Notes: generated by a model not told the origin, from the letters alone. A stretch of DNA of 64,000 nt from Leptospiraceae bacterium (GCA_017996175.1 JAGOHK010000015.1:1-64000), one strand, 5' to 3'. Shown: positions 36,644 to 46,317, counted from the stretch's first letter. A program made the numbers and translations.

Positions 36644-37958
36644 CGTCTAAATATTCTCGAACATAAAAAATATATTCCTGGTGAAGTTGATGATAAGAGA
36701 AGTTAGTTTCTGGATTTAATTTCATATAATCGAATTTATTCATTGTTTTCATAAGTCGAGTGAAATTTTTGAAGTAGTGAATATAATAACGACTATCAGG
36801 ATGATCTTTAGAATATTGTATAAGAGATCGGAGAATGTCATTCATATTGATTCTAGAGTCGGTGAGAGTTTGAAAAAATTCTGTTACAAGTAATGGAGTG
36901 TAACCGCTATTAGTTCTTTTAATTTGACCTTTTATAATACTCTCTGTATTAAATTTTTCTTCTTCCCAGCGAAGCAAAAGTAATTCCATTTGGTTTTTGA
37001 ACAAACTGGCTTTTAATTCATATTGTTTTTTATAAGGAGAATTTTCATAAATAGTTTGAATTTGTTTGTATTCATCTGGTCTTTCTTTCTTTGCATTTTC
37101 GTAGATGGAAATAGACGTTTGTAAAATTTCTACATTTCGTCTTATTTGAGAGTTGGCATCTGATATAACCTTAGAATTATTGATGATCTTTTCCTGTTTA
37201 GTTAGCTCCAACAAGTCAGAAGAAATTTGTGTTAAGGTATGAATGATTTCATTTAGCGGAAGTATGTATAATCCGTCTTTCATTTGAGAAGCTTTGAACT
37301 TGCGGATAGCATTCATATACCCGTAAATAGTTTTCTTTCGTTTTTCTTCTTTCCCTTCTAGATAGAGTTTTAGAGCTTCATAGTTTCTAGTAAGTTCAAA
37401 ACCGGAAGTTAGTTTATCGAATCCTTCTTTGTTTTCGGGCTCGAGAGTTGTAAGAATTTTTTCAGATAGATTTTGAATTAACTCTACAGAATTTTCTTTA
37501 GCTTCCACTTGAAATTCAGATTTAATTTTATTTCTTTGTATGATTTTTACGGAAACGAAAACTTTTTTATCTCTTTGAAAATAATATCCACTGATATAAG
37601 TATCAATTCCCGGATTTTCTTTTTCATGAATGGAAATTATATCTTTTACTAATTTTTCAAACTCAACATCACCAATGCTCTGAGCAAGTTGTAAAGAATT
37701 GTAAATATAATACTTTTCAAATTCTTCATCTACATACCGAAAGTTTTGAGAAAACCCAAGAGTTGTTATGGCGACTGAGGCTAAAATTACACCGAGAGAT
37801 TCATCCTTTAATTTTTGTTTATTTATAAATGGAATAACCGAGGTTCTAAAAGTTTTTTTTATTTCATTCGATCTAGTCTGCGAAGATTGACAGGAATTTA
37901 AACAGAATATTATGCAGAAAGACAGAATTAAAAATGAATAATTTGGAGGCATAATCAT
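36624..37958 (-). CDS. Hypothetical lipoprotein
   Basis: 444 residues. Signal peptide with lipobox CLNSC (Cys23). The region after it (about 35-160) has SVIPFINKQKL and GYYFQRDKKVFVSVKII, which recall the FlgO/TolB-like N-terminal domain of outer-membrane lipoproteins; the rest is helical and charged. No enzyme motif is seen. It is oriented away from dnaA's 3' end; the 193-bp gap between them has short tandem repeats. Confidence 0.7.
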   Translation of the reverse strand: MIMPPNYSFLILSFCIIFCLNSCQSSQTRSNEIKKTFRTSVIPFINKQKLKDESLGVILASVAITTLGFSQNFRYVDEEFEKYYIYNSLQLAQSIGDVEFEKLVKDIISIHEKENPGIDTYISGYYFQRDKKVFVSVKIIQRNKIKSEFQVEAKENSVELIQNLSEKILTTLEPENKEGFDKLTSGFELTRNYEALKLYLEGKEEKRKKTIYGYMNAIRKFKASQMKDGLYILPLNEIIHTLTQISSDLLELTKQEKIINNSKVISDANSQIRRNVEILQTSISIYENAKKERPDEYKQIQTIYENSPYKKQYELKASLFKNQMELLLLRWEEEKFNTESIIKGQIKRTNSGYTPLLVTEFFQTLTDSRINMNDILRSLIQYSKDHPDSRYYIHYFKNFTRLMKTMNKFDYMKLNPETNFSYHQLHQEYIFYVREYLDVMRNGL

Positions 37959-38006
37959 TTGACTAGTCGGATCTATACTCAGAACAGATTGGGTTTCGGT
38001 TTCTTT

Positions 38007-38033
38007 ATCCTGTAAATCTTGTTAATCCTGTCT
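38007..38033. repeat. Three tandem 9-bp units
   Basis: ATCCTGTAA (38007-38015), ATCTTGTTA (38016-38024) and ATCCTGTCT (38025-38033) are three consecutive related 9-mers in the gap between dnaA and the 36624 lipoprotein. Similar 'atcctgtaaatcctgttaatcctgtc' strings are, from memory, common short intergenic repeats in several bacteria. No function is evident. Confidence 0.5.
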
Positions 38034-38151
38034 AAAAAAATTTTCTGTACCGGAAACCAATCTAGCTTGTGTAAACCAAGTTAAGGAAAGTCTAAACGAT
38101 TACCACGCGCAAGGCTATGAACATCGATGGACACGGATAAAAGGTGCAGTA

Positions 38152-39486
38152 TTATTTATACTCAAACTGAGATTTAATCGAAAGAACTGATTTCTTAAAA
38201 CTAAGATCTTCTTTCATCATTTCTTTGACTCGATTTATCGCACTAATAACAGTAGTATGTTTCGTATTGAAGACTCGTCCGATAACAGTTTTATTCATAT
38301 TACAAACTTCGAATAGTAAATACATGCAGATATGACGCGGAATAATATACTCAGCCTTACGGCTTTTACTTAGAATATCCTTCTTATGTTGCGTATAACG
38401 TTCGCAAACTGTATCTATGATCTTTTCGTGGTTTACACCTAGGTCTTTGATTTTATGAAGTCTGTTTTCTAGGATTTCTTTTACTTTTTCATCGCTCACA
38501 AACAGTAAAGAAAATGTCTTCTTGTAAAGCTGAATATCATTCAAACAACCGAATAGAGCCCTGGTGTCAGTTTGAAAATTATCCGAAATAAACTGAATAG
38601 ATGAATCAGTTAATTGTAAATTTGCTTCTTTTGATTTCTGTTTTAAAATTCCAATTCTAACAGTTTCGTCTGGTGCTTGTATTTCTACTTGGCAACCTGT
38701 GATAAAACGAGACTTAAGCTTTTCGTTAATCGGTAGCTCACTAATGGGGCGATCGGCAGCGAGGATAATCTGTCTTTTGCGATCGAATAGGTAATTAAAA
38801 ATAGCAAAGAACTCCTCTTGTGTTTTTTCTGCACTGCTATTGAGGTTTTGAATATCATCAATGATGAGTGCTTGGTAAGATTGATATTTTAATTTAAATG
38901 CATCCATCAACTGTCTATTTTGAACTGTAAAAACGAATTCAGAAAGAAAATCAGAAATAGAGATATATTTTATCGGTTTGTTTGGATACATTTGCGTAAG
39001 AGCATTTCCAATAGCATGCAGCAAATACGTCTTACCCACACTTACTTTTCCGTGAATATAGATTGGATTTTGAGTTCCTGGGTGTTCAATTGCATCTTTG
39101 CAAGCCATAAAAGCCATTCGATTGCAATCGCCAATTACAAACTTGTCCATAGTGTAATCAGGATTAAATGGAAAAGAGTCTTCTTTGAACTTTGTATCAA
39201 TGAAATTTGAAATCGGTGTATCATTGGAATCAGTATGAATCTGAATTCTAAGTTTGAAGCCACCAACTTTTTCTGCCGCATCTGCAATCACAGATTGATA
39301 TTTTTTTTCTACGTGATTTTTGATTGTAATAGAAGGTGCTTTAATAACCAAATTATCTTCTTTGCACTCTACAAAAGAGAGTGGAGATATAAAAGGGTCA
39401 AAGTACATCGCGGGAATTTGTTTTGAAACTTCATCCAAGATCTTAGGCCAGATAGATTCCAAATTTCCCTCTCTTAAAACACTCAT
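38152..39486 (-). CDS. dnaA: Chromosomal replication initiator DnaA
   Basis: 444 residues, normal length. Domain I (about 8-75), a short variable domain II, an AAA+ domain (about 107-330) with Walker A GKVSVGKT (K152; a Ser replaces the usual fourth-position Gly) and Walker B IIDD (D210, D211), and DNA-binding domain IV (about 350-440) with a basic loop SKSRKAEYIIPRH and the signature TKHTTVISAI. It binds DnaA boxes and opens the origin. Unusually, dnaN, recF and gyrB are not next to it; the upstream side is a 415-bp AT-rich gap and then an icmF operon. It may be the main or a second dnaA. Confidence 0.95.
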   Translation of the reverse strand: MSVLREGNLESIWPKILDEVSKQIPAMYFDPFISPLSFVECKEDNLVIKAPSITIKNHVEKKYQSVIADAAEKVGGFKLRIQIHTDSNDTPISNFIDTKFKEDSFPFNPDYTMDKFVIGDCNRMAFMACKDAIEHPGTQNPIYIHGKVSVGKTYLLHAIGNALTQMYPNKPIKYISISDFLSEFVFTVQNRQLMDAFKLKYQSYQALIIDDIQNLNSSAEKTQEEFFAIFNYLFDRKRQIILAADRPISELPINEKLKSRFITGCQVEIQAPDETVRIGILKQKSKEANLQLTDSSIQFISDNFQTDTRALFGCLNDIQLYKKTFSLLFVSDEKVKEILENRLHKIKDLGVNHEKIIDTVCERYTQHKKDILSKSRKAEYIIPRHICMYLLFEVCNMNKTVIGRVFNTKHTTVISAINRVKEMMKEDLSFKKSVLSIKSQFEYK

Positions 39487-39901
39487 TGCTGTAAAACAAC
39501 ATATTCAAAGTATCGAAATTCATAAACAGTAAAATGATTTTTTTAAGAAAAAAGTGTACTTAAAAATAAAAAATGTTTCGAGTATTATTCATCTGTTTGT
39601 CCATAAAAATTTTTATTTTTTTTTGTCAATGGTACAGTTTAGAAAAGTAAAATTATATTTTAATAATATGATTTATAATTATATTAGTACATTCTAATGT
39701 ACTAATATAATTATTTTTACAATTTACCCAATGATTTTAGAGTTTTATAAAAATGAAAAATTTTATTACAAAAAATTTTAAAATTTTCAGTTTGAGGATT
39801 GACAAATCTGATAGAAAAATTAAGGGAATCATTTTAAAAATAATTTTATTTCTTAGTATTTTCTATTGACAGTAGTTAAATAAATTTTGATTCTTATTTT
39901 T
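39487..39901. other. AT-rich intergenic region upstream of dnaA; candidate origin-associated DNA
   Basis: 415 bp without a credible gene between divergent dnaA and the zinc-ribbon gene, very rich in A+T with long A or T runs around 39600-39680. It contains a perfect 19-bp palindrome (39675-39714). The only DnaA-box-like sequence I found is TTATGGACA (minus strand, 39606-39598), with one mismatch to TTATNCACA, so origin function is unsupported by box clustering. Candidate -35 elements TTGACA occur at 39799 and 39866 without convincing -10 partners. Confidence 0.4.
39675..39714. repeat. Perfect 19-bp palindrome with 2-nt centre
   Basis: Left arm 39675-39693 begins ATAATTATATTAG and the right arm 39696-39714 is its exact reverse complement, separated by CT. 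It lies 189 bp upstream of dnaA's start and 188 bp upstream of the zinc-ribbon gene, nearly the midpoint of the gap. It could be an operator, a cruciform-forming site or an origin element; no T-run pattern distinguishes it as a terminator in this AT-rich context. Confidence 0.75.
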
Positions 39902-40222
39902 ATGGCAGATAAAAAATCTTTCGTTCGTGTCTGGACCTCTTTAGATCCAATCGAAATCAAAAAACATCTGCTTTTAATTGATGATCTCTATGGCTCTTGT
40001 GCCAATTGTAAACAACTTGGTTTAAATTATCTCAAAGATAAAGAATGTCCTGGTTGCAAAACCACTTTCAAATATGTAACAACCAACTTAAAAGGTCTTG
40101 ATGATGCAAAAAAAATTTTGAATCGAATCCAAGATATGAATTTAAAATTAATCTTAATCGAAAAAGAAGATTATATTCAAGCGACTGCAAAAGACGCAAT
40201 GAAAGATTTATTTAAAAGCTGA
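39902..40222 (+). CDS. Small zinc-ribbon protein coupled to icmF
   Basis: 106 residues from the ATG at 39902 (an in-frame TTG at 39887 is less likely). CANC and CPGC, about 20 residues apart, form a zinc-ribbon-like pair of C-x-x-C motifs (about 32-55). The rest is charged and helical. The family is not recognised. The stop TGA overlaps the icmF ATG by one base (TGATG), so translation is coupled, suggesting a role with IcmF, for example in assembly or regulation, but this is inference. No clear Shine-Dalgarno. Confidence 0.75.
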   Translation: MADKKSFVRVWTSLDPIEIKKHLLLIDDLYGSCANCKQLGLNYLKDKECPGCKTTFKYVTTNLKGLDDAKKILNRIQDMNLKLILIEKEDYIQATAKDAMKDLFKS

Positions 40223-43200
40223 TGTCTTCTTCTCCAATTTACCAATCCAAACATAAAATTCGAATTGTAACTTCTACTTCCTTGTTCGATGGACACGATG
40301 CCAGTATCAATGTGATGCGTCGAATTTTACAAGCAAGTGGCGCCGAAGTAATTCATTTAGGTCACAACAGGTCTGCAAAAGAGATTGTAGATTGTGCGAT
40401 CCAAGAAGATGTGCAGGCAATTGCGATTACCTCTTACCAAGGTGGGCATATCGAATTTTTCAAATACATGTTTGACTTGCTAAAAGAAAAACATTGTGGA
40501 CATATTCGTATTTTTGGTGGAGGCGGCGGCACGATTCTTCCTTCTGAGATTGTAGAACTCCATTCCTATGGGATAACACGTATTTATTCCCCAGACGATG
40601 GACGTGCAATGGGTCTACAAGGAATGATCAATGATTTATTGGAAAAATCTGACTTTCCCAACGGGCATCTTGGAGATACGAAAGATTATCCGCTAGACAA
40701 AGAAATTCTTTTAGGAAAAGCTATATCTTTATTGGATAACTCACTAGAAATTCCTTTTGATTTACAAAATAAATTACATCTCAAAGAAAATTCCACTACT
40801 CCTGTGATCGGTTTAACTGGAACAGGCGGAGCTGGGAAATCTTCTATCACAGATGAACTCATTCGTCGTTTTATAAATGATTTTCCTGAGAAACAAATCG
40901 CTATTATCTCCATAGATCCAAGCAAAAAAAAGACAGGGGGAGCACTACTCGGAGATAGAATTCGTATGAATTCGATTCATCATCCGAATATTTTTATGCG
41001 CTCTCTTGCTACGAGAGAAGCAAATCTTTCTGTAAACAAACATATATCTGAAATTGTAAAGTTGGTTCGTAATTCTTACTTTGATTTGATTTTTATTGAA
41101 ACAGCTGGAATTGGACAGTCAGATTCTATGATTACCGAAATTGCGGATATTAGCATTTATGCGATGACTCCTGAATTTGGAGCGGCAACTCAATTAGAAA
41201 AAATTGATATGTTAGACTTTGCAGACTTAGTTGTTATTAACAAGTTTGATCGATTTGGTGCAGAAGACGCACTTAGATCAGTTGCAAAACAATACCAAAG
41301 AAATCACAAACGTTTTGATGAAAAAATTGAATCCATGCCAGTTTATGGAACCATTGCTTCTCAATTCAATGATGCAGGAATGAATCGTTTTTACTTGGCA
41401 GTGCTTGGTAAGATTGAAGAAAAATTAAACCAAACGTTTTTATCTAAAACATTTTCTGAAATCAAATCTAAATCAGATACAAAGAATTTTTCTCTAAGTA
41501 TTGTTCCCCAAACTAGAACTAGGTATCTTTCGGAAATCGCAAAAGAAGTTGCGGATTACAAAGAGTTTACCCAAGAACAATCCGAAATTGCTAGTAAAAT
41601 GTATCAATTGAGAGGCTCAATTGAGTTACTTTATCCCGAAATCAAATCTAAAACTTCATCGAATGATTTATCTTTTCACAAACATATTTCCATAGAAAGT
41701 AATGAATTTGTTTCTTTCGGAATTGGGGAGCTTTTAAAACTGTATCAATCTTTGGAAACAAAACTTCATCCTGAATGTAAAAGCATTTTAGAAAACTGGG
41801 AAACAAAAACTTCAAACTACAAATCAGAATACTTCACCTACAAAGTCCGCGACAAAGAAATCAAAGTTGCGAATTTTACAAAGTCTCTGTCTGAATTGGA
41901 CATTCCCAAAATTTCTTTACCCCGTTTCAAGGACTGGGGTGATATTCTGAGATGGAATTTACAAGAAAATGTTCCGGGTGAATTCCCATTTACCGCAGGA
42001 GTTTATCCTTTCAAACGCTCCGAAGAAGATCCAACTCGTATGTTTGCAGGAGAAGGTGGACCGGAGAGAACGAACAAACGTTTTCATTATATCACCAAGG
42101 GGCAAAACACGATTCGCCTCTCTACAGCTTTCGATTCAGTGACTTTGTATGGAGAAAATCCAGATAAACGAATGGATATTTACGGAAAAATCGGAAACTC
42201 CGGTGTGTCCATTGCTTCCCTCGACGATATTAAAAAACTCTATTCTGGTTTTGATTTATGTAAACCATCTGCTTCTGTTTCGATGACGATCAATGGTCCA
42301 GCTCCGATGTTACTTGCTTTTTTTATGAATGCAATCATCGACCAACAATGTGAACTCTATATTCGAGAAAATGGTTTAGTAGAAGAAGTAGAAAAGAAAA
42401 TCCAAATTATTTACGCGAGTAATTCGGTAGGTCAACCTAAATACGCAGGTGATTTACCCGAACATCACAATGGTTTGGGTTTATTGTTGTTAGGCGCTAC
42501 CGGAGATCAAGTTCTACCTAAAGAAATTTACGAAAAGATAAAAGCAGATGCAATGTCTAAAGTGCGTGGAACTGTTCAAGCAGATATTCTAAAAGAAGAC
42601 CAAGCGCAAAATACTTGTATCTTTTCTACTGAGTTTGCACTAAAACTTATGGGGGATATTCAGGAGTATTTCATTCACAACAAAGTGCGAAATTTTTACT
42701 CTGTCTCTATTTCTGGTTATCATATTGCCGAAGCAGGTGCAAATCCGATTACACAACTCGCACTGACTCTTTCGAATGGATTTACATATATCGAATACTA
42801 TTTGTCTCGTGGGATGAAGATTGACGACTTTGCGCCTAACTTATCTTTTTTCTTTTCCAACGGAATGGATCCTGAATACAGCGTAATGGGTCGCGTGGCA
42901 AGACGTGTTTGGGCAAAAGCTATCAAGTATAAATACAAAGGCTCTCTTCGTAGCCAACTTTTAAAGTATCATATCCAAACTTCTGGTAGATCTTTACATG
43001 CACAGGAAATTGAATTCAACGATATTCGCACTACCTTACAAGCATTAACCGCTCTTTATGATAATTGTAATTCTCTTCATACAAACGCTTTCGACGAAGC
43101 AATTACTACTCCCACAGAAGATTCGGTTCGTCGTGCAATGGCAATTCAACTTATCATCAACCGAGAAATGGGATTGGCTAAGAATGAGAATCCGCTACAA

Positions 43201-43665
43201 GGAAGTTTTATCATCGAAGAGTTGACTGACTTAGTAGAAGAAAGAGTCATGTTGGAATTCATTCGCATTTCCGAGCGCGGTGGAGTTTTGGGTGCAATGG
43301 AGACGATGTACCAAAGAAATAAAATCCAAGACGAGTCCCTTCACTATGAACATTTAAAACATTCCGGTGAATTTCCAATCATTGGAGTAAATACTTTTTT
43401 AAATAGCAAAGGCTCTCCTACAATAATTCCAGAAGAAGTAATTCGTTCGACCAAAGAAGAGCGTGATTTACAGATTACAAATATTGAAAACTTACATAAA
43501 GCGAAGTCTAGTATTTCTAATGAAAAAATTCTTTCTCTCAAAAAATCTGCCATTCAAAATGAAAATCTATTCGAGCGGCTAATGGATGTTAGTAGATATT
43601 TATCATTAGGACAAATGACACAAGCACTCTACGAAGTCGGTGGTCAATACCGAAGAAATATGTAA
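40222..43665 (+). CDS. icmF: Fused isobutyryl-CoA mutase with G-protein chaperone (IcmF)
   Basis: 1147 residues. An N-terminal cobalamin-binding domain (about 12-150) has the base-off motif FDGHDAS (D23, H25). A MeaB-like P-loop GTPase follows (about 190-480; Walker [11 protein letters not shown]206), then a linker and the acyl-CoA mutase barrel (about 560-1147). Specificity residues read F608 (TRMFAGEG) and Q796 (AQNTCIF), the isobutyryl-CoA type; methylmalonyl-CoA mutases have Tyr and Arg there. It should interconvert isobutyryl-CoA and n-butyryl-CoA, cytoplasmic. It is coupled to the zinc-ribbon gene before it and the thioesterase after it (TAATG). Confidence 0.95.
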   Translation: MSSSPIYQSKHKIRIVTSTSLFDGHDASINVMRRILQASGAEVIHLGHNRSAKEIVDCAIQEDVQAIAITSYQGGHIEFFKYMFDLLKEKHCGHIRIFGGGGGTILPSEIVELHSYGITRIYSPDDGRAMGLQGMINDLLEKSDFPNGHLGDTKDYPLDKEILLGKAISLLDNSLEIPFDLQNKLHLKENSTTPVIGLTGTGGAGKSSITDELIRRFINDFPEKQIAIISIDPSKKKTGGALLGDRIRMNSIHHPNIFMRSLATREANLSVNKHISEIVKLVRNSYFDLIFIETAGIGQSDSMITEIADISIYAMTPEFGAATQLEKIDMLDFADLVVINKFDRFGAEDALRSVAKQYQRNHKRFDEKIESMPVYGTIASQFNDAGMNRFYLAVLGKIEEKLNQTFLSKTFSEIKSKSDTKNFSLSIVPQTRTRYLSEIAKEVADYKEFTQEQSEIASKMYQLRGSIELLYPEIKSKTSSNDLSFHKHISIESNEFVSFGIGELLKLYQSLETKLHPECKSILENWETKTSNYKSEYFTYKVRDKEIKVANFTKSLSELDIPKISLPRFKDWGDILRWNLQENVPGEFPFTAGVYPFKRSEEDPTRMFAGEGGPERTNKRFHYITKGQNTIRLSTAFDSVTLYGENPDKRMDIYGKIGNSGVSIASLDDIKKLYSGFDLCKPSASVSMTINGPAPMLLAFFMNAIIDQQCELYIRENGLVEEVEKKIQIIYASNSVGQPKYAGDLPEHHNGLGLLLLGATGDQVLPKEIYEKIKADAMSKVRGTVQADILKEDQAQNTCIFSTEFALKLMGDIQEYFIHNKVRNFYSVSISGYHIAEAGANPITQLALTLSNGFTYIEYYLSRGMKIDDFAPNLSFFFSNGMDPEYSVMGRVARRVWAKAIKYKYKGSLRSQLLKYHIQTSGRSLHAQEIEFNDIRTTLQALTALYDNCNSLHTNAFDEAITTPTEDSVRRAMAIQLIINREMGLAKNENPLQGSFIIEELTDLVEERVMLEFIRISERGGVLGAMETMYQRNKIQDESLHYEHLKHSGEFPIIGVNTFLNSKGSPTIIPEEVIRSTKEERDLQITNIENLHKAKSSISNEKILSLKKSAIQNENLFERLMDVSRYLSLGQMTQALYEVGGQYRRNM

Positions 43666-44525
43666 TGAAAACCTACGAATTCCAACTCAATACAAGACAT
43701 TCTGAATTGGATTCCAGCCTTCATATCAATAACGCAAATTATCTACGTTACCTAGAAGAAGCAAGAGTGAGTATGATGAATGAGCAAAATTTCCCCATTC
43801 ACGCAGTGCATGAAGCAAATGTAGAAATGATTTTGTATAAGTATGTTTGCAATTATAAACAACAAGTGCGTTATCCGGAAAAGCTCACAGTTAGAAGTAA
43901 ACAAATTCAAACTAAAAAAGTGCGAGGAGTTTTACGTCAGGAAATATTTCGAGAAGATGGAAGTCTTTGTTTTGAGGCAGATGCTTATTGGGCTTATTTT
44001 ACAAAAAATAAATCGCAAATAAATAAAACACAAGAGTTTGCACAAAAATTTGGACAAAACCATTACTCTAATACCCCTTTGCTTAAATCCGAAAAAGAAA
44101 GTCCGGTTAATGATTCTTTGCCTCACCACACAATTCAAATAGAAGTTAGACCTTATGAGATTGATTCATTTCAGCACGTAAATAACGCAGTATATGCGAA
44201 TTATTTTGAAATTGGAAGATGGGATTTTAGAAGAAAACTTTTTTCTGATGTGAATGTTTTTAGAAATCTAGATTTAATTTTCGTTTTATATAAATCAATA
44301 GTGCAATTTGCAAGACCATCTTTTTTATTTGAAGAATTATTTGTTAAGACATGGCTAATAGAACTAACGTCTCTACGTATTATTTATTGGCAGGAAATAC
44401 AAGATAAAGATGGAACGATACGCGCAAGCTCTAGGTCAGAAGGTTGCGCTGTGAATAACAAGGGGTTTCCTATTAAGCTTATGCCCGAAATTCTACTAGC
44501 ATACAGAACGATGCTCCTCCCATAA
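43665..44525 (+). CDS. Tandem hot-dog acyl-CoA thioesterase
   Basis: 286 residues with two 4HBT-type hot-dog domains: the first (about 1-130) has SELDSSLHINNANYLRYLEEAR and the second (about 150-286) has YEIDSFQHVNNAVYANYFEIGR. Both keep the D-x-x-x-H-x-N-N pattern of the catalytic helix, with the first more divergent. It probably hydrolyses acyl-CoA or acyl-ACP. Its ATG overlaps the icmF stop (TAATG), so it belongs to the zinc-ribbon-icmF operon and may act on products of the mutase pathway (inferred). Confidence 0.9.
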   Translation: MKTYEFQLNTRHSELDSSLHINNANYLRYLEEARVSMMNEQNFPIHAVHEANVEMILYKYVCNYKQQVRYPEKLTVRSKQIQTKKVRGVLRQEIFREDGSLCFEADAYWAYFTKNKSQINKTQEFAQKFGQNHYSNTPLLKSEKESPVNDSLPHHTIQIEVRPYEIDSFQHVNNAVYANYFEIGRWDFRRKLFSDVNVFRNLDLIFVLYKSIVQFARPSFLFEELFVKTWLIELTSLRIIYWQEIQDKDGTIRASSRSEGCAVNNKGFPIKLMPEILLAYRTMLLP

Positions 44526-44635
44526 TAAATTTATTTTTAAAAAACTTAAGTAGGAAATTTTTATTGTCGACGTTAGACTTATAGTTGGTCTAAAGTATCA
44601 GCAATACTATTTAAAATAATAAGGTGAATGATAGA

Positions 44636-45163
44636 ATGAAACTTTCGTTAGCAAAAATCACTTCTGAAAGAAGTAAATTACTTTCCGCAAAAACTCCAGA
44701 ACAGTACATTGCTTTCTCAATTAACAGCAAGTTGCCTCCAGGAAAAAAAGCAACTATAACATCTGAGTGGTTGGCTAAGACCAATTATACTTATGAAGAC
44801 ATTTCTTATGCTAGAAATAGAGATCCGTATTGGAGAAAGAAAAAATCTTTAGGTAGTAGACAAAGAAATTTGCAAAGAATCCAAGAGTTTAATTTTAAGA
44901 AACCAGGTTCTTTACCTAAAAAAACTTGGACAGTTCAAGAGATTGAAGAAATTTTTGATTTAGATAAGAAATTAGTGGATAGAGATCTCGCTAAAAAATT
45001 CAAAACATCTCTCCCTGCAATTAACCACATTAGAAGAAAATTCAAAATGGTAAAAGAAATTTTTGCAATTAAGAATGATAAGGGAAATAAGAAAAAAATT
45101 GTAGCTTACTCGATGAGAAGTGAAAAACTTCTACGGGAAGAATTAAATTCCTTAAGTAAATAA
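44636..45163 (+). CDS. Hypothetical basic protein, possible DNA-binding
   Basis: 175 residues from the ATG at 44636, with AAGG upstream; an upstream in-frame GTG at 44624 overlaps that site. The protein is Lys/Arg-rich. TWTVQEIEEIF...DRDLAKKFKTSLPAINHIRRKF (about 105-145) resembles a Myb/SANT-like helix-turn-helix, a tentative reading. A 6-bp inverted repeat (44573-44578 / 44588-44593) lies upstream. It converges with the following lipoprotein gene with one base between. Not a recognised family. Confidence 0.6.
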   Translation: MKLSLAKITSERSKLLSAKTPEQYIAFSINSKLPPGKKATITSEWLAKTNYTYEDISYARNRDPYWRKKKSLGSRQRNLQRIQEFNFKKPGSLPKKTWTVQEIEEIFDLDKKLVDRDLAKKFKTSLPAINHIRRKFKMVKEIFAIKNDKGNKKKIVAYSMRSEKLLREELNSLSK

Positions 45164-45164
45164 A

Positions 45165-45569
45165 TTAGAAAGTTATTCCCTGTTGAATTTTTTTCATATT
45201 TTCGCAGGGGATAATTTTATTAATTCCACCAGATCGAATTTCCTCGCAGGATAATTTTTCAAATTCAGTAAAACATGCGCGAGCGGTCTCCTTGATTTTT
45301 AGTGGATCAGATCCTTTTAATAAAAAAACCCTGCTTTTTTTATGTTTCTCATTGCATTTTTCTGGTTTTATCTCTGCCTTCGAGTAGTTTTGTAAGCCCT
45401 TTTTCAGCTTTGTAAAATCGTCCACAACACAAGATCCTAATTTCGAACATATCTTATATGAAATTTCTAAGGATTCTTTTCTCCATTCTGGGTCATTTAG
45501 CTCTGTTTCTTTCGGTTTTTGGCAAAAGGATAAAAATAAAACTGTAATTAGAAAAATATTTTGTTTCAT
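45165..45569 (-). CDS. Small Cys-rich lipoprotein
   Basis: 134 residues. Leader with lipobox FLSFC (Cys16), then six further Cys (CSKLGSC, KC, AC, SC, PC), suggesting disulphides in an extracytoplasmic domain. It looks like the small Cys-rich lipoproteins common in Leptospira; no function is known. A Shine-Dalgarno (AGGAA) precedes the ATG. It follows motB by 12 bp and may be in the same operon. Confidence 0.75.
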   Translation of the reverse strand: MKQNIFLITVLFLSFCQKPKETELNDPEWRKESLEISYKICSKLGSCVVDDFTKLKKGLQNYSKAEIKPEKCNEKHKKSRVFLLKGSDPLKIKETARACFTEFEKLSCEEIRSGGINKIIPCENMKKIQQGITF

Positions 45570-45581
45570 TATGAGTTCCTA

Positions 45582-46316
45582 CTAACGTTTACGTATCATG
45601 ATTTCAATTCTTTCTTGGTTTGCCGCTTCTTCTGGAGTTTCAGCAGCAGAGTTCTTTCTGAAACCAGAAAGTCCTTGCACTGCAATTCTGGATTCTGGAA
45701 TTCCATATTTTTCACTTAAAAATTTTGCCATAACCGAAGCACGATAAGAATTATAAGCCCAATTATTTAAATCTTTTTTATTTTCAATTGTTTCTAAATA
45801 AGGAATCTGAACACGAAGAATAATTTCAATATTCAAATCCTTTGTTACCTCTGCTAATTTTACAAATAACTCATCTGATTCTTTCGACAATTTAATATTA
45901 CCCTCTCCAAGGGAAGAAGCGGGAAGGGTTAGGGTTAATTCTTCGTTATTCTGTAAATCAATCAGAACTTTATCCGAGATTAATAGCTTTTTAACGCTGT
46001 ATTGAAATCTTTCCCATAGTCTATAAATCTGAGATTTAGGAACTAAGTCTTTATCCTTAATGATTCCAGACGATCCGTCTAGTACGAGGGAATCTCCGCC
46101 TTCATCCAAACCAAATCCACCGCGGATAACAGCAGATACACTCTTTAACTTACCAGCGTCTACAGTTGAGATAGAATACATTACTATAAAAAGTCCTAAA
46201 AGTAATGTTATCATATCTGCATAAGTCAATAGCCATCTATCGCTAGTATCTTTTTCTTCTGAATGTTTATTTCCTTTTCGACGTTTTGATTTTTGTTGAG
46301 ATTCGTTACGTATCAT
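45582..46316 (-). CDS. MotB/OmpA-family protein
   Basis: 244 residues from the ATG at 46316 with GGGAAA upstream. A basic N-terminus is followed by one membrane helix (about 30-50) containing the MotB-type proton Asp in TYADMITLLLG, then an extracytoplasmic region and an OmpA-like peptidoglycan-binding domain (about 130-244; YNSYRASVMAKFL, RIAVQGLSGF, NQERIEIMI). It would be a stator-like component. No motA neighbour is present; the upstream gene encodes an unrelated soluble protein. It starts just after that gene's stop. Confidence 0.88.
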   Translation of the reverse strand: MIRNESQQKSKRRKGNKHSEEKDTSDRWLLTYADMITLLLGLFIVMYSISTVDAGKLKSVSAVIRGGFGLDEGGDSLVLDGSSGIIKDKDLVPKSQIYRLWERFQYSVKKLLISDKVLIDLQNNEELTLTLPASSLGEGNIKLSKESDELFVKLAEVTKDLNIEIILRVQIPYLETIENKKDLNNWAYNSYRASVMAKFLSEKYGIPESRIAVQGLSGFRKNSAAETPEEAANQERIEIMIRKR

Positions 46317-46317
46317 A

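Noticed and set aside
37959-38151. Possible tRNA or small RNA between dnaA and the lipoprotein gene
   Set aside because: No cloverleaf or conserved T-loop sequence could be found; only the short repeat is supported.
39598-39606. DnaA-box-like TTATGGACA
   Set aside because: A mismatch at a conserved position and no clustering with other boxes; not enough to call an origin.
39866-39895. TTGACA followed by a possible -10 before the zinc-ribbon gene
   Set aside because: No convincing -10 hexamer at 16-18 bp spacing, so not listed as a promoter.
40222-43665. Methylmalonyl-CoA mutase as the name for the B12 enzyme
   Set aside because: The fused GTPase in the middle and the Phe/Gln specificity residues fit IcmF instead.
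44573-44593. Inverted repeat TTAGAC/GTCTAA upstream of the 44636 gene
   Set aside because: Only 6-bp arms with a 9-nt loop in AT-rich DNA; such repeats arise often by chance.
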